Assembly: GCF_000723405.1 (NCBI RefSeq)
Contig: NZ_CCAE010000030.1
Location: 1 to 55,012 of the forward strand
Direction of reading: 5' to 3'
DNA: 55,012 bases
Origin: Hydrogenophaga intermedia
Lineage (GTDB): Bacteria; Pseudomonadota; Gammaproteobacteria; Burkholderiales; Burkholderiaceae_C
Both the position numbers and the translations under genes were made by a program. Position 1 is the first letter of the stretch. Each line of letters opens with the position of its first letter. The notes under the pieces were generated by a model, which had not been told where the DNA came from, made no database searches, and worked only from the letters and a program-made list of their open reading frames with translations. Shown here in pieces: positions 33,771-43,940 of this stretch.

Positions 33771-34979
33771 TCACACGCGCTCGAAGATTCCCGCCGCGCC
33801 CTGCCCCATGCCCACGCACATGGTCACCATGCCGTACTTCTTCTGGTGCCGCTGCAGCGCGTGCACCACGGTGGCCGAGCGGATGGCGCCCGTGGCACCC
33901 AGCGGGTGGCCCAGGGCGATGGCGCCGCCCATGGGGTTGACCTTGGCCGGGTCCAGGCCCAGGGTGTTGATGACCGCGAGCGACTGGGCCGCGAAGGCCT
34001 CGTTGAGCTCGATCCAGTCCATGTCGTCCTGCTTGAGGCCGGCGTATTTCAACGCCGCGGGAATGGCCTCCACCGGGCCGATGCCCATGATGTGCGGCGG
34101 CACACCGCGGCTGGCGTAGCTGACGAAGCGCGCCAGCGGCTTCAAGCCGAAGCGCTTGACCGCCGCCTCGCTGGCCAGGATCAGCGCGCCCGCGCCGTCG
34201 CTGGTCTGCGAGCTGTTGCCCGCCGTGACCGAGCCGCGCGCGGCGAACACGGTGCGCAGCTTCGCCAGGCCCTCCAGGCTGGTGTCAGGGCGCGCGCCTT
34301 CGTCCAGGCTCACGGTGCGCGTGGTCTTGCTCACCTCGGCCGTCTCCAGGTCCACGTCGCGCTCGGTCACTTCCACGGGCGTGATCTCGTTGGCGAACTC
34401 GCCGTTCTTCATGGCGATCACCGCGCGCTGGTGCGACTGCAGCGCGAACTGATCCTGCGCGTCGCGCGAGACCTTCCACTGCTGCGCCACCTTCTCGGCC
34501 GTGAGGCCCATGCCGTAGGCGATGCCGTACTGCTCCACGTCCTGCGTGTTGGCGAAGATGGCGGGCGACAGGCTGGGCGAGTTGCCCATCATGGGCACCA
34601 TGCTCATGCTTTCGGTGCCGGCCGCGATCATCACGTCGGCTTCGCCCACGCGGATGCGGTCGGCCGCCATGGCCACGGCCGACAGGCCCGAGGCGCAGAA
34701 GCGGTTGACCGTGATGCCGCCCACGCTGTTGGGCAGGCCCGCGAGGATGGCGCCGATGCGCGCCACGTTCAGGCCCTGCTGGGCCTCGGGAATGGCGCAG
34801 CCGCAGATGATGTCTTCGATGGCCTTGGGGTCCAGGCCCGGCGCCTGCGCGAGCGCCGAACGCAGGGCGATGGCGAGCATGTCATCGGGGCGCAGGTGCT
34901 TGAACGAGCCCTTGTGCGAGCGGCCGATGGGCGTGCGCGTGGCGGCGACGATGTAGGCGTCTTGAACTTGTTTGCTCAT
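33771..34979 (-). CDS. Acetyl-CoA C-acyltransferase (FadA-like thiolase)
   Basis: A 402-residue thiolase that cleaves 3-ketoacyl-CoA with CoA in beta-oxidation. The nucleophile is Cys95 (NRFCASG), His is in GHPLGATGA, and the second catalytic Cys is in the C-terminal CVGMGQG. The start at 34979 is 11 bp from the FadN-like stop, so the two form an operon. A longer frame upstream belongs to a different frame of that gene. Confidence 0.92.
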   Translation of the reverse strand: MSKQVQDAYIVAATRTPIGRSHKGSFKHLRPDDMLAIALRSALAQAPGLDPKAIEDIICGCAIPEAQQGLNVARIGAILAGLPNSVGGITVNRFCASGLSAVAMAADRIRVGEADVMIAAGTESMSMVPMMGNSPSLSPAIFANTQDVEQYGIAYGMGLTAEKVAQQWKVSRDAQDQFALQSHQRAVIAMKNGEFANEITPVEVTERDVDLETAEVSKTTRTVSLDEGARPDTSLEGLAKLRTVFAARGSVTAGNSSQTSDGAGALILASEAAVKRFGLKPLARFVSYASRGVPPHIMGIGPVEAIPAALKYAGLKQDDMDWIELNEAFAAQSLAVINTLGLDPAKVNPMGGAIALGHPLGATGAIRSATVVHALQRHQKKYGMVTMCVGMGQGAAGIFERV

Positions 34980-34990
34980 GTCGTGGCTCC

Positions 34991-37402
34991 TCAGTTGCGG
35001 ACCGGCTTGCCGGTGTTGAGCATGCCGAGAATCCGTTCCTGGGTTTTCGGGTGCGTGATGAGCGCGCAGAAGGCCTGTCGCTCCAGCGTCATGAGGTACT
35101 CCTCGCTCACCAGCGTGCCTGGGTCCACGTCGCCACCGGTGACCACGTTGGCGATCAGGCTGGCGATGTGGAAGTCGTGCTGGCTGATGAAACCGCCGTC
35201 GCGCATGTTCACGAGCTGGCCCATGACGGTGGCCTTGCCGTCGCGGCCGGCCACGGGGAACAGGCGCTTGTGCGGCGCGCGGTAGCCGGCGCGGAACATC
35301 GCTTTCGCCTCGTTGAGTGCCACGTACAGCAACTCGTCCTTGTGCGGCACGATGAGGTCGGAATCGAGCAGGTAGCCGATGCTGCGCGACTCGATCGCAC
35401 TGGTGCCGACCTTGGCCATGGCGGCGGCGGTGAAGCCTTCGGTGAGGAAGGGCAGCAGGTCCTTGCCGGTGGAGGCCTGGGCGTTCTCGGCCGCGCGGCG
35501 CGCGATGTAGGTGAGGCCGCCGGCGCCGGGGATCAGGCCCACGCCCACTTCCACCAGGCCGACGTAGCTTTCCATGTGGGCCACGCGCTTGCCGCTGTAG
35601 ACGGCCAACTCGCAACCACCGCCCAGCGCCATGCCGCGAATGGCCGAGACCACCGGCACGCTGGCGTAGCGCAGGCGCAGCATGGTCTGCTGCATGAAGC
35701 CTTCGGCGTCTTCGATGGCGGCCACGCCCACGGCCAGGAAGGCCGGCAGCATGGCCTGCAGGTCAGCGCCCACGCTGAAGGGCTCGTCGCCCGACCAGAC
35801 CACCAGGCCCTGGTACCGCGCCTCGGCCAGTTCCACGGCCTGCATCAGGCCCTCGCAGACCTCGGGGCTGATGGCGTGCATCTTGGTCTTGATGCTGGCG
35901 ATCAGGACCTCGTTGTCCAGCGTCCAGAGCCGGACCGCATCGGTCTCTTCGATGGTGGTGCCGGCGTCGGCAAAGCGCGGGCCGGCTTCGCCGAGCAGCA
36001 GCTCAGGGAAAAGCTGGCGCTCAACCACAGGCAACTGGCGGCGCGGCTCGAACACACCCTTCGTGGGGTTCCACGAGCCTTGCGCGGTGTGCACACCACC
36101 GGCACCACCATTCGATTCCACCACCGGGCCCTTGAACACCCAGTCGGGCAAGGGCGCCCTGCTCAGCGCATTGCCGGCATCGATGTCCTCCTGGACCATC
36201 TTCGCCACCTCCAGCCAGCCCGCTTCCTGCCACAGCTCGAAGGGTCCCTGCTTCATGCCGAAGCCCCAGCGCATGGCCAGGTCCACGTCGCGCGCGGTGT
36301 CGGCGATGGTGGCCAGGTGCACGGCGGCGTAGTGGAAGCTGTTGCGCAGGATCGCCCAAAGGAAGCGGCCTTGCGGGCCGGTGCTGTTTCTCAGCAGCTT
36401 CAGGCGCTCACCCGCGGGCTTCTTGAGCATGCGGCCATAGACCTCGTCGGCCTTCTCGCCCGAGGGCACGTACTCGCCGCTCTCCAGATCGAAGCGCAGG
36501 ATGTCGCGGCCCACCTTCTTGAAGAAACCGGCCTTGGCCTTCTGGCCCAGGTGGCCCTTCTCTAGCAGCGCCTTGAGCACGGGCGGCGTGCCGAAGCTGG
36601 CGTAGAACGGGTCGGTCTCGGCGTTCAGGTTGTCCTGCAGCGTCTTGATGACGTGGGCCATGGTGTCCAGGCCCACCACGTCGGCGGTGCGGAAGGTGCC
36701 GCTGCTGGCGCGGCCCAGGCGCTTGCCGGTGAGGTCGTCCACCACGTCGAAGGTGAGGCCGAAGTTCTCCACCTCCTTCATCGTGGCCAGCATGCCGGCG
36801 ATGCCGATGCGGTTGGCGATGAAGTTGGGCGTGTCTTTGGCGCGCACCACGCCCTTGCCGAGGCCGCTGGTGACGAAGGTTTCGAGCTGGTCGAGGATCT
36901 CGGGCTGCGTGGTGGGCGTGGCGATCAGCTCCACCAGCGTCATGTAGCGCGGCGGGTTGAAGAAGTGGATGCCGCAGAAGCGCGGCTTGATCGCTTCGGG
37001 CAGGGCCTCGCTCAGTTTCGTGATCGACAGGCCCGAGGTGTTGGACGCGACGATGGCGTGCGCGGCCAGGTGCGGTGCGATCTTCTGGTACAGGTCCAGC
37101 TTCCAGTCCATGCGCTCGGCGATGGCCTCGATCACGAGGTCGCATTCGCCCAGCAGGGCCATGTGCTCCTCGTAGTTGGCCGCGACGATGAGATCCGCAT
37201 CGGCGGCCACGCCGATGGGCGAGGGCTTGAGCTTCTTCAGGTTCTCGATCGCCTTGGTGACGATGCCGTTCTTCGGGCCCTCCTTCGCCGGAAGATCGAA
37301 GAGGACAACGGGCACCTTGACGTTGACGAGGTGGGCGGCGATCTGCGCGCCCATCACGCCCGCGCCAAGCACGGCGACTTTTCTGACGTTGAATCGGTTC
37401 AT
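34991..37402 (-). CDS. 3-hydroxyacyl-CoA dehydrogenase/enoyl-CoA hydratase (FadN-type)
   Basis: An 803-residue bifunctional beta-oxidation enzyme. The N-terminal half is 3-hydroxyacyl-CoA dehydrogenase (VLGAGVMGAQIAAH at 11-24, then HFFNPPRYM). The C-terminal half (about 500-800) is a crotonase domain (FSVGADL, GMALGGGCEL, VGVGLIPGAGG). This order is the reverse of FadB and matches B. subtilis FadN. With the adjacent thiolase and acyl-CoA dehydrogenase it makes a complete beta-oxidation set. Confidence 0.92.
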   Translation of the reverse strand: MNRFNVRKVAVLGAGVMGAQIAAHLVNVKVPVVLFDLPAKEGPKNGIVTKAIENLKKLKPSPIGVAADADLIVAANYEEHMALLGECDLVIEAIAERMDWKLDLYQKIAPHLAAHAIVASNTSGLSITKLSEALPEAIKPRFCGIHFFNPPRYMTLVELIATPTTQPEILDQLETFVTSGLGKGVVRAKDTPNFIANRIGIAGMLATMKEVENFGLTFDVVDDLTGKRLGRASSGTFRTADVVGLDTMAHVIKTLQDNLNAETDPFYASFGTPPVLKALLEKGHLGQKAKAGFFKKVGRDILRFDLESGEYVPSGEKADEVYGRMLKKPAGERLKLLRNSTGPQGRFLWAILRNSFHYAAVHLATIADTARDVDLAMRWGFGMKQGPFELWQEAGWLEVAKMVQEDIDAGNALSRAPLPDWVFKGPVVESNGGAGGVHTAQGSWNPTKGVFEPRRQLPVVERQLFPELLLGEAGPRFADAGTTIEETDAVRLWTLDNEVLIASIKTKMHAISPEVCEGLMQAVELAEARYQGLVVWSGDEPFSVGADLQAMLPAFLAVGVAAIEDAEGFMQQTMLRLRYASVPVVSAIRGMALGGGCELAVYSGKRVAHMESYVGLVEVGVGLIPGAGGLTYIARRAAENAQASTGKDLLPFLTEGFTAAAMAKVGTSAIESRSIGYLLDSDLIVPHKDELLYVALNEAKAMFRAGYRAPHKRLFPVAGRDGKATVMGQLVNMRDGGFISQHDFHIASLIANVVTGGDVDPGTLVSEEYLMTLERQAFCALITHPKTQERILGMLNTGKPVRN

Positions 37403-37430
37403 GTGGTTTCCGTGAATGGCTGACAGGGTC

Positions 37431-37871
37431 TCACTCGACGCGATGCCAGACTTGCGTTCGGAAGAAGGGGCCGAGGTAGCCGCGCATCTCGAGCTGCGCG
37501 CCGCCGTTGACCGGTTTCAGGCGCGCGCGGTAGCTCTTGCCGTTGTTGGGGTCGACGATGCTGCCACCCTCATACACGGCCTTGTCGCTCTCGCCCTGCT
37601 TGATGCCGCGCAGGATTTCCAGGCCGAGGATGGGCTTGTCCTTGCGGTCGTCGCTGCACTTGTCGCACACCGCCTTCTGGTCGGTGGCGGGGTCGAGCAG
37701 CTTCTCGATGCGCCCGCTGAAGACGCCGTTGCTCTCGGTGATGCGCACCAGCGACTTCTCCTTCTTCGAGTCGTCGTCGATGGTCTTCCACAGGCCCGTG
37801 GGCGTCATCTGCGCGTGGGCCAGGCCGGACAGCGCGATCAGGGAGGTGGCAAGCGTCATCTTAAGCAACAT
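37431..37871 (-). CDS. DUF2147 secreted protein
   Basis: A 146-residue protein with a signal peptide cleaved near SGLAHA/Q. The mature DUF2147 domain shows GLWKTIDDDSKKEKSLVRI, GRIEKLL, and a CDKC pair. The function of the family is unknown. It lies between two beta-oxidation genes on the same strand, 28 bp from each, so it is probably co-expressed with them; DUF2147 genes recur in such fad operons of Burkholderiales. Confidence 0.88.
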   Translation of the reverse strand: MLLKMTLATSLIALSGLAHAQMTPTGLWKTIDDDSKKEKSLVRITESNGVFSGRIEKLLDPATDQKAVCDKCSDDRKDKPILGLEILRGIKQGESDKAVYEGGSIVDPNNGKSYRARLKPVNGGAQLEMRGYLGPFFRTQVWHRVE

Positions 37872-37899
37872 GGCGGTCTCCTTGGGTTGAAGCGTTCGA

Positions 37900-39696
<1,797 letters not shown>

Positions 39697-39738
39697 GGGT
39701 GGGTTCTCCTGTGGTTTCGTCGAAGTGAGGAAAGAAAA

Positions 39739-40416
39739 TCAGCTCTTGCGGCTGGCGGGCTGGTGCGCGCCGTTGCGTTCGAGGATGGCGCCGAAACCGC
39801 GCCAGGCGCGGTCGATGCAGCCGGGGCTGCGCAGGAAGCGCGCCTCGTAGTGCAGGGCAAGAATCAAACCGTGGATTTCGAAGGCGACCTGTGACGCGTC
39901 CGTGTCGGCCGACAGGTGGCCCTCTTCGGCCGCGATCTCGATCGCGCGGCGCAGGGCCTCCTGCCAGGTGCTCACCGAACTGGCCAGCGCGTCGCGCACG
40001 GGGCCGGGCCGGTCGTCGAACTCGACGGCGCCACTGATATAGATGCAGCCCGAGTCGATCTCGACCGAGGTGCGCTTCATCCAGTTGTCGAACAGGGCGC
40101 GCAGGCGCGGCAGGCCACGCGCGGCGTCCATGGCGGGGTAGAAAACCTCGTCCTCGAAGCGCGTGTGGTACTCGCGCACCACCGAGATCTGCAACTCCTC
40201 GCGTGAGCCGAAGTGCGCGAACACGCCGGACTTGCTCATCTGCATGACCTCGGCGAGCGCGCCGATGGACAGGCCTTCCAGACCGATCTGCGTGGCCAGA
40301 CCCAGCGCCGCGTCGACGATGGCGGCCTTGGTCTGCTGGCCCTTGGGTTGGGGCTTGGCCGCGCCGCCATCGGTGGTGGCGGCGCGGCGGGGGCGGCGGG
40401 CGGTGGTGTCGCTCAT
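39739..40416 (-). CDS. TetR-family regulator of the beta-oxidation set
   Basis: A 225-residue TetR protein. The helix-turn-helix is LSIGALAEVMQMSKSGVFAHFGSREEL, and the C-terminal domain is TetR_C-like (HTRFEDEVFYPAM, IHGLILALHYEARFL). The ATG at 40416 was chosen; an extension to 40500 crosses the promoter and operator. The gene precedes the acyl-CoA dehydrogenase by 42 bp. A GAACG-GT-CGTTC palindrome 45 bp upstream is the likely operator. The ligand is probably an acyl-CoA, by inference. Confidence 0.88.
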   Translation of the reverse strand: MSDTTARRPRRAATTDGGAAKPQPKGQQTKAAIVDAALGLATQIGLEGLSIGALAEVMQMSKSGVFAHFGSREELQISVVREYHTRFEDEVFYPAMDAARGLPRLRALFDNWMKRTSVEIDSGCIYISGAVEFDDRPGPVRDALASSVSTWQEALRRAIEIAAEEGHLSADTDASQVAFEIHGLILALHYEARFLRSPGCIDRAWRGFGAILERNGAHQPASRKS

Positions 40417-40460
40417 GCGTGGCCTGGGGTGGATCGGCCGGGGTATCGGCCGAAAGAAAC

Positions 40461-40472
40461 GAACGGTCGTTC
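40461..40472. promoter_or_regulatory. Candidate TetR operator GAACGGTCGTTC
   Basis: A perfect GAACG-GT-CGTTC inverted repeat lies 45 bp upstream of the TetR start, next to an AT-rich patch (TTCTATTTTTA) that may be the promoter. The form is typical of TetR fatty-acid regulators. Confidence 0.6.
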
Positions 40473-40532
40473 TATTTTTACCCGGATTTCGTTGATCCAC
40501 ACAAGCAGGAAGCCGAAATCACACCCTCCGGT

Positions 40533-40586
40533 TTAGAGCCAAGGCTCTAAGGCCGTCGCAGTAGTCCGATACCGGCAGGTGGTATC
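40533..40586. repeat. Two perfect inverted repeats upstream of the effector-like gene
   Basis: TTAGAGCC-AA-GGCTCTAA (40533-40550) and GATACC-7-GGTATC (40568-40586) lie 120-173 bp before the 623-residue gene. Neither is followed by a U-tract. They may be regulator sites or cruciforms. The rest of the 289-bp gap between the TetR and effector-like genes holds the TetR operator but no other coding sequence that I can support. Confidence 0.6.
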
Positions 40587-40705
40587 CCGCCCTCCTTGGT
40601 CAGATATCACGAAAGGATTTTTGCCAAGTCGAACAGCCTTGCGGCCGACGGCGAAACCGCAACAAGCGGGCGCCACGGGGAGCCAACACCAGCCCAGGAG
40701 GCGCC

Positions 40706-42577
40706 ATGCGCGTCGGTTCATTCTCCCGCTCGTCATCGACCTCACGACTGTCCACGGACCTGCAGGAGCCGTCGCCCAGCCCTCGCACACGGCTGGAAGA
40801 GGCTCGAATCCGCTTCTTGACCCTGGAAGAAAAGCATCTGGCACCAACGACGTTTTACAAGCAGCACGGCGAATTCACCCTCAAGGACAGAGACCTGTGG
40901 CATCTGCTGGAGCAATTTGCCTTGCACGGGGGTCGCGTGCTGGATCTCAGCGCACACGACTTCGCATTGGAGCGCGTGCCTCCGGAGGTGATGGAGGCCT
41001 TCGGTGACATTTGCCGCGACATCGAGCCACCGCCACAGGAGTTGCTTCTGCCGCCACTGAAAAAACTGCCCCTCTGGGTCAATGGCCTTCCCCTGCAACG
41101 GCTGGGCATGCATGGGTTCTTCGGTCAGCGACTGGACGCGCGGTCCCTGCCCCGCCTGCAACATCTGGACCTGGGCACCGTGCCGACCAAGCGCATGACG
41201 CTGCGGGTGCCGACCCAATGCGTGGTCGGCGCGGTTCACGCCGATGGCCGTGCCGCGAAGTTCATGTCCCAGGGAGCGGATGGGCATCGCGTGCTTCGAC
41301 TCCGCCCCCGCGGCCTGAACTTCAATGGCAGGGCAACATTCAAGGGCACCAAGGACGACATCCTCTGCCGGCACCTGTCGCTGGCCATGCTCAGCGCCTG
41401 GAAGGAGTTCGAGTGGCGCCCCGCCGTGTTCGACAACCTGGTCAGCCCCTTGCGCTGGCTGGGATCGTTCTCGGCAATCCAGCAGAACGTTTCGCCCGAA
41501 TCGGATGCCCTCTGTCAGCAGCTGGTCGAGCGCCCGAAAGACGCCCACTTCGTGGCCGAAGAGGAATGGGACCGATTCGTGCACTGGCAGTTCGACCGCA
41601 TGCGGCGCGAAGGCAAGACCACCGGCTACGCCATGGTCTCGACCAACAACCACGCCATGGCCATCAAGTTCGACGCCAGCACGCCTGGCCAGGAACTCAT
41701 CGAGTGCTTCGACCCCAACTTCACCACGGAACTCGTGCGCAGCCGGGCACCGTTCGAGATGGACACCTTGTTTCACAAGTCGGCACGCGTGAGGGCGGCC
41801 TACCTCGGTGCCGAGGACCAGGCGTTCGGCCCGGCACCCCATCTGCGGGTCACCATGATCGAGAACCCGTTCGACCTGAAGGGCAGCATCGCCGCCAAGC
41901 GCAGCCAGCGCTCCTTGACCACCGGGTTCGCGCGCCTCCCGCAGCACTGGCACCCGGCCATCGTGAAGGAATTGGTCGAAGGCGGATTCGTCGAGTCGCT
42001 GGACAGCCTGCCGCGTTGGCTGGACAACGCCGATATGACGGCGGAGGAATTCAAGGCGTTCGTCGTCAGCGCCGATGCCCACGGCTATTCGTCGCTGTAC
42101 CTGGCCTGCGAAGGTGGGCACGCGGAGGTGATGCCCGTGTTGCACGACTGCCTGCTGGTTGGCGCGCGGCGCAAGCTGCTGTCGGAGAAGGACATCGTGG
42201 GCATCCTGACCGCGCAGACCCCTTTGGGCAGAACCGCCCTGGAAGCCGGGTTCCGCGACAACCATGCCGAGACAGTGAAGGCGTTCAGCACCCTGGTGCT
42301 GGACCTCGCCAAGAAGGACCTTCTCTCCCCCAAGTCCGTGCACCAGTTGATGCGGGCCAAGACACCCACGGGCTTGCCTCAGGTAGTCAACATCCGTTCC
42401 AACAAGGTCGCCTGCGCCTACGACACCGCCATCCGCAAGCTGTATGACGCGGATGCGCTGACCAAGGACGCCTACCAGGATCTGCGCGAGGAGCTGAAAA
42501 GCGCCCGCGAGGACATCGCCCTCGACAAGGCCAAGCGAAAGCAGGGGAACAAAGCCGCGAAGGCCGCACTCATCTGA
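40706..42577 (+). CDS. Putative ShET2/EspL-like cysteine-protease effector
   Basis: A 623-residue protein without a signal peptide. The first 30 residues are rich in Ser/Thr/Pro, as in type III effectors. A Leu-rich segment follows (about 60-190). The central domain has Cys221 (ILCRHLS), His316 (STNNHAMAI) and Asp336 (CFDPNF). In EspL the reported triad is Cys47, His131, Asp153, so the His-Asp spacing (20 versus 22) and the Cys-His spacing (95 versus 84) are similar. The tail (about 459-540) has ankyrin-like repeats (HGYSSLYLACEGGHAEV, TPLGRTALEAG). AGGAGG lies 5 bases before the ATG. No secretion-system genes are in this window. The family assignment is from pattern memory, not a search. Confidence 0.6.
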   Translation: MRVGSFSRSSSTSRLSTDLQEPSPSPRTRLEEARIRFLTLEEKHLAPTTFYKQHGEFTLKDRDLWHLLEQFALHGGRVLDLSAHDFALERVPPEVMEAFGDICRDIEPPPQELLLPPLKKLPLWVNGLPLQRLGMHGFFGQRLDARSLPRLQHLDLGTVPTKRMTLRVPTQCVVGAVHADGRAAKFMSQGADGHRVLRLRPRGLNFNGRATFKGTKDDILCRHLSLAMLSAWKEFEWRPAVFDNLVSPLRWLGSFSAIQQNVSPESDALCQQLVERPKDAHFVAEEEWDRFVHWQFDRMRREGKTTGYAMVSTNNHAMAIKFDASTPGQELIECFDPNFTTELVRSRAPFEMDTLFHKSARVRAAYLGAEDQAFGPAPHLRVTMIENPFDLKGSIAAKRSQRSLTTGFARLPQHWHPAIVKELVEGGFVESLDSLPRWLDNADMTAEEFKAFVVSADAHGYSSLYLACEGGHAEVMPVLHDCLLVGARRKLLSEKDIVGILTAQTPLGRTALEAGFRDNHAETVKAFSTLVLDLAKKDLLSPKSVHQLMRAKTPTGLPQVVNIRSNKVACAYDTAIRKLYDADALTKDAYQDLREELKSAREDIALDKAKRKQGNKAAKAALI

Positions 42578-42676
42578 ACCTTGCGTGGAGGCTGTCTGCG
42601 CCAGACTGAATCCCTACTGCCAAGGAAGCCCCCGTCTTCCAGCCATCCGATCCAGGCCGGCAAGGATCGCAGGGGG

Positions 42677-43120
42677 ATGGTGGACCGGATCACCCGGGGT
42701 CAAGCTGGCGCCCATGGATTGCCCCCCCAAGCCCACCGCCCCATGACCGCCAGCCACGAGATTCCTGAAGCGACTGCCCGCGACACCTGGCGCAGCCGCT
42801 TCCTGACGTTGCAGCTCAGTTGCCTGGACTCGGAAGCTTTCACCCTGGCCGACTTCGCGCTCTGGCACACGCTGGAAGAACACATCTGCCATGGCGGCGA
42901 CGTGCTGGACCTGAGCGCGCACGAAGAGGCACTGCGCCGCGCGCCCGACGAACTGATGGAGGCTTTCGCCGACGCCTGCCGGCTGTTCCGCCGGCGCGCG
43001 AAGGCGCTGCATCTTCCGGCTGGCCTGCCGGCCCTTCCCTCTTGGCTCGGCGCGCTACCCTGGATCGAACACCTCACGGCGCCGGGACTTGCCGGCGCGA
43101 CGGCGGTACAAGCCGCCTGA
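42677..43120 (+). CDS. Truncated paralogue of the effector-like protein
   Basis: A protein of about 147 residues similar to the N-terminal part of the upstream gene product: FTLADFALWHTLEEHICHGG and VLDLSAHEEALRRAPDELMEAF match FTLKDRDLWHLLEQFALHGG and VLDLSAHDFALERVPPEVMEAF. It ends before the protease-like region. I chose ATG 42677 because AAGGA lies 10 bases upstream and the offset to the shared block (55 residues) equals that of the long copy (57); ATG 42743 is the alternative. It ends 9 bp from the convergent slmA. Probably a partial duplication; function unknown. Confidence 0.6.
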   Translation: MVDRITRGQAGAHGLPPQAHRPMTASHEIPEATARDTWRSRFLTLQLSCLDSEAFTLADFALWHTLEEHICHGGDVLDLSAHEEALRRAPDELMEAFADACRLFRRRAKALHLPAGLPALPSWLGALPWIEHLTAPGLAGATAVQAA

Positions 43121-43129
43121 GCCGTCCGC

Positions 43130-43810
43130 TCAGCCCCGCCCGCCGGGCAGCAGCAGCGCCAGGCTGTGCTCCAGACTTTCGTTGGGCGAGCGCTTGAAGC
43201 CGCTGCGCGCGAAGCGCTGAAGCCGGCCCACGCAGAAGGCCGTGATGACCGAAGCGTCGGCCTGCGCGTCCACCGTGGGGGTGGCGGCGCCGCCCAGCGA
43301 GGCGGCTTCGCGCAGGTTCTGGCGCAGGGTGGCCTCGATCTTGTCGAAGAAGAGGTTCATGCGCTGCTGCAGGCGCTCGTTCTCGAAGACCAGGGCATCA
43401 CCGACCATGACGCGCGTCATGCCGGGGTTCTTCTCGCCGAACTGCAGCAGCAGGGCCACGAGCTTGCGGCAGCGCACCAGGCTGTCGGACTCGCGCTCGT
43501 CGAGCTGGCTGATCAGGCCGAAGACGGTCTGCTCGATGAACTCGATCAGACCCTCGAACATCTGGGCCTTGCTCGCGAAGTGGCGGTACAGCGCGGCTTC
43601 GCTCACCTCGAGCCGCGCCGCCAGGGCCGCGGTGGTGATGCGCTCCGCACCGGGTTGCTCGAGCATGGTGGCCAGGGCCTGCAGGATCTGCACGCGCCGT
43701 TCACCGGGCTTGGGCCGCTTGCGACCGGGGACGTCGGCCGCTGCTGCCGCCGGCGCGGTGTCAAGCGTGTCCTCAGGCATGGGCATGTCGGGCGCGGCAG
43801 CAGTGGTCAT
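43130..43810 (-). CDS. slmA: Nucleoid occlusion factor SlmA
   Basis: A 226-residue TetR-fold DNA-binding protein that inhibits FtsZ assembly over the nucleoid. Signature parts are ERRVQILQALATMLE, ITTAALAARLEVSEAALYRHFASKAQMFEGLIEFIE, NPGMTRVMVGDALVFENERLQQRMN and the final CVGRLQRFARSGFKRSP. It has an N-terminal extension of about 30 residues. slmA close to argB is the usual betaproteobacterial arrangement; here a two-component system lies between them. Confidence 0.9.
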   Translation of the reverse strand: MTTAAAPDMPMPEDTLDTAPAAAAADVPGRKRPKPGERRVQILQALATMLEQPGAERITTAALAARLEVSEAALYRHFASKAQMFEGLIEFIEQTVFGLISQLDERESDSLVRCRKLVALLLQFGEKNPGMTRVMVGDALVFENERLQQRMNLFFDKIEATLRQNLREAASLGGAATPTVDAQADASVITAFCVGRLQRFARSGFKRSPNESLEHSLALLLPGGRG

Positions 43811-43940
43811 GGTCGATGGTCCGTGAGGTGGCTGTCAGTCCGGTGGACTCGGGGCACCCAATGGGGCCCGGGGTATTCCCCGCGGCATTCTCGCACAGCC
43901 GGCAACATCTCGTTACCCAGCATCGGCGCGGCCCGCACGG

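Noticed and set aside
32796..35285. 829-codon plus-strand open frame
   Set aside because: It crosses the livM frame, a terminator and the antisense of the thiolase; no domain.
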